Assembly: GCF_014204515.1 (NCBI RefSeq)
Contig: NZ_JACHLI010000029.1
Location: 1-64,000 of the forward strand
DNA from: Pseudomonas nitroreducens
GTDB lineage: Bacteria; Pseudomonadota; Gammaproteobacteria; Pseudomonadales; Pseudomonadaceae
Length of the DNA: 64,000 nucleotides
Direction: 5' to 3'
Below, in pieces: positions 60,584 through 64,000 of the stretch. Under the pieces are notes generated by a model that saw only the letters and a list, made by a program, of their open reading frames with translations, had not been told where the DNA came from and made no database searches. How positions within the stretch are numbered: position 1 is the first letter of the stretch; each line of letters starts with the position of its first letter. The translations under genes and the position numbers were made by a program.

Positions 60584-62464
60584 GCTGCTTTCCAGCCGTT
60601 CGTTGTCCAGCCGTTCGTTGTCGAGCCAGAGATCGCTGGTCTCGCCGCCGCCTTCGCTGGCGATGGCGTAGCTGGCGCGGCCGTTGCCCTTCACCTCGTA
60701 GAGCGCCTGGTCGGCGGCCTTGTAGAGCTTGCTGAACTGCATCGCGTGGCTGGGGTAGATGGCCACGCCGATGCTCGGCGTCACGCGCAGTTCCAGGGCC
60801 TCGAATTTCACCGGTCGTGACAGCTCGTTGAGGATGCGGCAGGCGATTTCCCTGGCGTGGCCTTCGGCGTCGGGTCCGGCGATCAGCGCGGCGAATTCGT
60901 CGCCGCCCAGGCGCGCCACGCAATCGCTGCCGCGCACGCACTGGCGCAGGCGATTGCCGACGTTCTGCAGCATGAAGTCGCCGGCGTCATGGCCGTGGCT
61001 GTCGTTGATCGGCTTGAAGTGGTCGAGGTCGATCAGCATCAGCGCCAGGGTCTCGCCGTGCTGCTGGGCGTGGGCCAGGGCGACTTCGGCGTGTTCCACC
61101 AGGTAGCGGCGGTTCGGCAGGCCGGTCAGTGGATCGTAGTGCGCGGCGTGCTTGAGCTGCACTTCGCGTTCGCGCAGCAGCTGGTTGCTCTCGGTCAGTT
61201 CGGCGGTGCGCTCGGCCACGGCGCGGGCGAGGTCCTGCTGGGCGCTGTCGAGCAGGGTCAGGCGCGCGCTCTTCTCGCGGTCGGCCTGCTCCAGCGCCTG
61301 CGCCCGTTCGCGCTTGAGGCCCTGGATGCGCGAGGTGAGGGCGAAGGAGAACAGCACCGACTCCATGGCCACGGCGATGGGGAAGATGTAGGAGGTCATC
61401 GGCGAGGGCTGCACCACGCCCATGGCACGCATCACCGAGATGCTCACGCTGGTCAGCACCAGGCCGAAGCCGAGCATGTAGAGGAAGGCCGGGAACGAGC
61501 CCTGGCGCCAGCGCACCACGGCGCCGCCGAGGGCTGCCGGCACGCCGATCAGGGTGATCACCACCAGCATCCAGCCGGCTATGCCGCGCATCTGCAGGGC
61601 GCCGAGGGCAATGGTCAGCAGGTACAGGCCGCAGTTGAGGTTGAGTAGCCAGTGCGACCAGCGCACGTGGCGGCGGGTCTGCAGCAAGGTGATGGTGAAG
61701 CGGTGCACGCACAGGCCCCAGAGCGAGGGCAGGGTGATGCGGTCGAGCCACCAGGGCACCGGGTGGTCCGGCCAGAAGTATTCGAAGCCGTGGCCGCTCA
61801 TCCCCAGGCTGAACAGCAGGGCGCTGGCGGTGGTCAGCACGTACCAGAAGTAGGCCGGGTCGCGCAGGGTCAGCAGGATGAACAGGTTGTACAGCAGCAG
61901 CGCGGCGATCAGGCCGTAGATGAAGCCGAGGAACAGGTTGGTGTCGGCGCGGTGGTCCTGCAGGTCGCCCAGCGACCAGATGCGCAACGGGAAGGAGTTG
62001 CCGGCCGGGTCCGAGGTGCGCAGGTAAAGGCGCAGCGGGCCGTTGCCCGCAGGCAGGTGGAAGACCGGCTTGCGGTAGTCGCGATCGCGCCCTTCGGCGA
62101 AGGGCACCACCTCGCCGGAGCGGATCTCGCGGTAGTTGCCCTGGGCATCGGGGATATACAGGCGCAGGTCCTGCTGGTTGACCGCATCCACTTCCAGCCA
62201 CCAGCCGCCCTGGGGCGTACTGAGGCGCTGCAGATCCAGGCGCAGCCACCAGGCGTGGGGGCTCTGGCCGACGCTGGTGCGCCCGTTGCCAGGGACGAAA
62301 TCGCTACTGCCCCGCACGGCGTCGAGCGTGAGCGGTGCGCCGCGCTCTTCGAGCAGCTCCAGGTGGTCGTTGAGCCAGGCGCCGCTGGCCTTTTCGTCGA
62401 GGTCGAAGGCGAGCGCCGTCTGGCAGAGCAGAAGGCTGAGCAACAGCAGGAAGGCACGGCGCAC
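60569..62464 (-). CDS. 7TMR-DISM diguanylate cyclase
   Basis: 631 residues. Signal peptide 1-19; periplasmic 7TMR-DISMED2 domain (about 25-165); seven membrane segments (about 180-385, ending at 'FPIAVAMESVLFSFALTSRIQGL'); coiled coil; GGDEF domain with the intact GGDEF at 520-524 and an RxxD inhibitory site (RGSD, 511-514), so it should be an active, product-inhibited cyclase. The C-terminus carries a duplicated LDNER. GTG start at 62464 with GGGAG upstream. Convergent with alr. The periplasmic ligand is unknown. Confidence 0.93.
   Translation of the reverse strand: MRRAFLLLLSLLLCQTALAFDLDEKASGAWLNDHLELLEERGAPLTLDAVRGSSDFVPGNGRTSVGQSPHAWWLRLDLQRLSTPQGGWWLEVDAVNQQDLRLYIPDAQGNYREIRSGEVVPFAEGRDRDYRKPVFHLPAGNGPLRLYLRTSDPAGNSFPLRIWSLGDLQDHRADTNLFLGFIYGLIAALLLYNLFILLTLRDPAYFWYVLTTASALLFSLGMSGHGFEYFWPDHPVPWWLDRITLPSLWGLCVHRFTITLLQTRRHVRWSHWLLNLNCGLYLLTIALGALQMRGIAGWMLVVITLIGVPAALGGAVVRWRQGSFPAFLYMLGFGLVLTSVSISVMRAMGVVQPSPMTSYIFPIAVAMESVLFSFALTSRIQGLKRERAQALEQADREKSARLTLLDSAQQDLARAVAERTAELTESNQLLREREVQLKHAAHYDPLTGLPNRRYLVEHAEVALAHAQQHGETLALMLIDLDHFKPINDSHGHDAGDFMLQNVGNRLRQCVRGSDCVARLGGDEFAALIAGPDAEGHAREIACRILNELSRPVKFEALELRVTPSIGVAIYPSHAMQFSKLYKAADQALYEVKGNGRASYAIASEGGGETSDLWLDNERLDNERLESSENRS
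60592..60621. repeat. 15-bp tandem duplication in the cyclase 3' end
   Basis: CCAGCCGTTCGTTGT occurs twice in tandem (60592-60606, 60607-60621), in frame, giving LDNER-LDNER near the C-terminus of the protein. Confidence 0.9.
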
Positions 62465-62601
62465 GACAGGGACTCCCAGGCCTGGGAGGGATGGCCAGGC
62501 GTACGGCGGATAGTGGCTGGAGTATAGCCAGATGATGGCACTTGCAATCTACCCTGCGCGGGCTAAATCTGAGTTCACTGGTCGGATTTGTACACTTTTT
62601 G

Positions 62602-62610
62602 TGCTATATT
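62602..62610 (+). promoter_or_regulatory. Extended -10 promoter candidate for ygiQ
   Basis: TGC directly precedes TATATT, an extended -10 pattern, about 43 bases before the GTG start. No good -35 box is present, as allowed for extended -10 promoters. Confidence 0.42.
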
Positions 62611-62652
62611 CCGCGCCCGCGTTTTTCCGCGAAACCCATTAGAGATACCCCG

Positions 62653-64000
<1,348 letters not shown>

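Overview
The window is a chromosomal stretch of a GC-rich Pseudomonas. Gene content and order (tolC, thiC, nudF, cpdA, parE, parC, serB, fimX, psd, rhdA, motAB, orn, queG, amiB, mutL, miaA, hfq, hflX, hflKC, purA, tRNA-Leu pair, rnr, rlmB, rpsF/rpsR/rplI, dnaB, alr, ygiQ) match, from memory, the PA4974 to PA4928 block of P. aeruginosa PAO1. The window has four Pseudomonas-type GTAG-headed REP doublet loci. It is probably a relative of P. aeruginosa (for example the P. nitroreducens/citronellolis group) rather than P. aeruginosa itself, because several genes here (cytX, an HPP membrane protein, a chemotaxis receptor, a glycosyltransferase/phosphoesterase pair) are not at these positions in PAO1 as I remember it. 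No phage, insertion sequence, integron, CRISPR array or toxin-antitoxin locus was found; this is core genome.

Layout. 1-7.5 kb: tolC (minus), divergent from a TPP-riboswitch-controlled thiC and its neighbour cytX (hydroxymethylpyrimidine supply), then a lipoprotein and nudF. 7-15 kb: nudF-yqiB-like-cpdA-yqiA-parE, then two exported or membrane-anchored proteins of unclear role, then parC; the genes from parE to the aspartic-protease-like gene are overlapped. 15-21 kb: envelope genes (orphan PqiC-like lipoprotein, ArnT-like glycosyltransferase coupled to a degenerate phosphoesterase lipoprotein, DUF457 protein, YtjB-like protein), then serB. 22.5-33 kb: surface-behaviour cluster, with fimX and fimW (c-di-GMP control of type IV pili), an HPP protein, psd, rhdA, an HDOD protein, and motAB behind a strong FliA-type promoter. 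33-46.4 kb: rsgA, orn, queG, then the long nnr-tsaE-amiB-mutL-miaA-hfq-hflX-hflK-hflC run. 46.5-51.5 kb: DUF2065, hisZ, purA and a chemotaxis receptor. 51.5-64 kb: two identical tRNA-Leu(CAG) genes behind a stringent-type promoter, rnr-rlmB, the rpsF-rpsR-DUF2232-rplI ribosomal operon, dnaB, alr, a 7TM diguanylate cyclase and a truncated-by-window ygiQ.

Between genes two repeat systems stand out. REP doublets (hairpin-forming pairs of GTAG-headed palindromes) occur at four loci, all between convergent transcription units. A separate 7-nt periodic repeat (GCYTGYA) occurs at four loci, including ten perfect tandem copies upstream of rpsF. I did not find a clear new multi-gene defence or metabolic system. 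The best candidates for undescribed biology are the glycosyltransferase/degenerate phosphoesterase pair, the cyclase-like tail of the YtjB homologue, the heptamer family, and a 22-bp palindrome built from the two facing stop codons of alr and the diguanylate cyclase gene.
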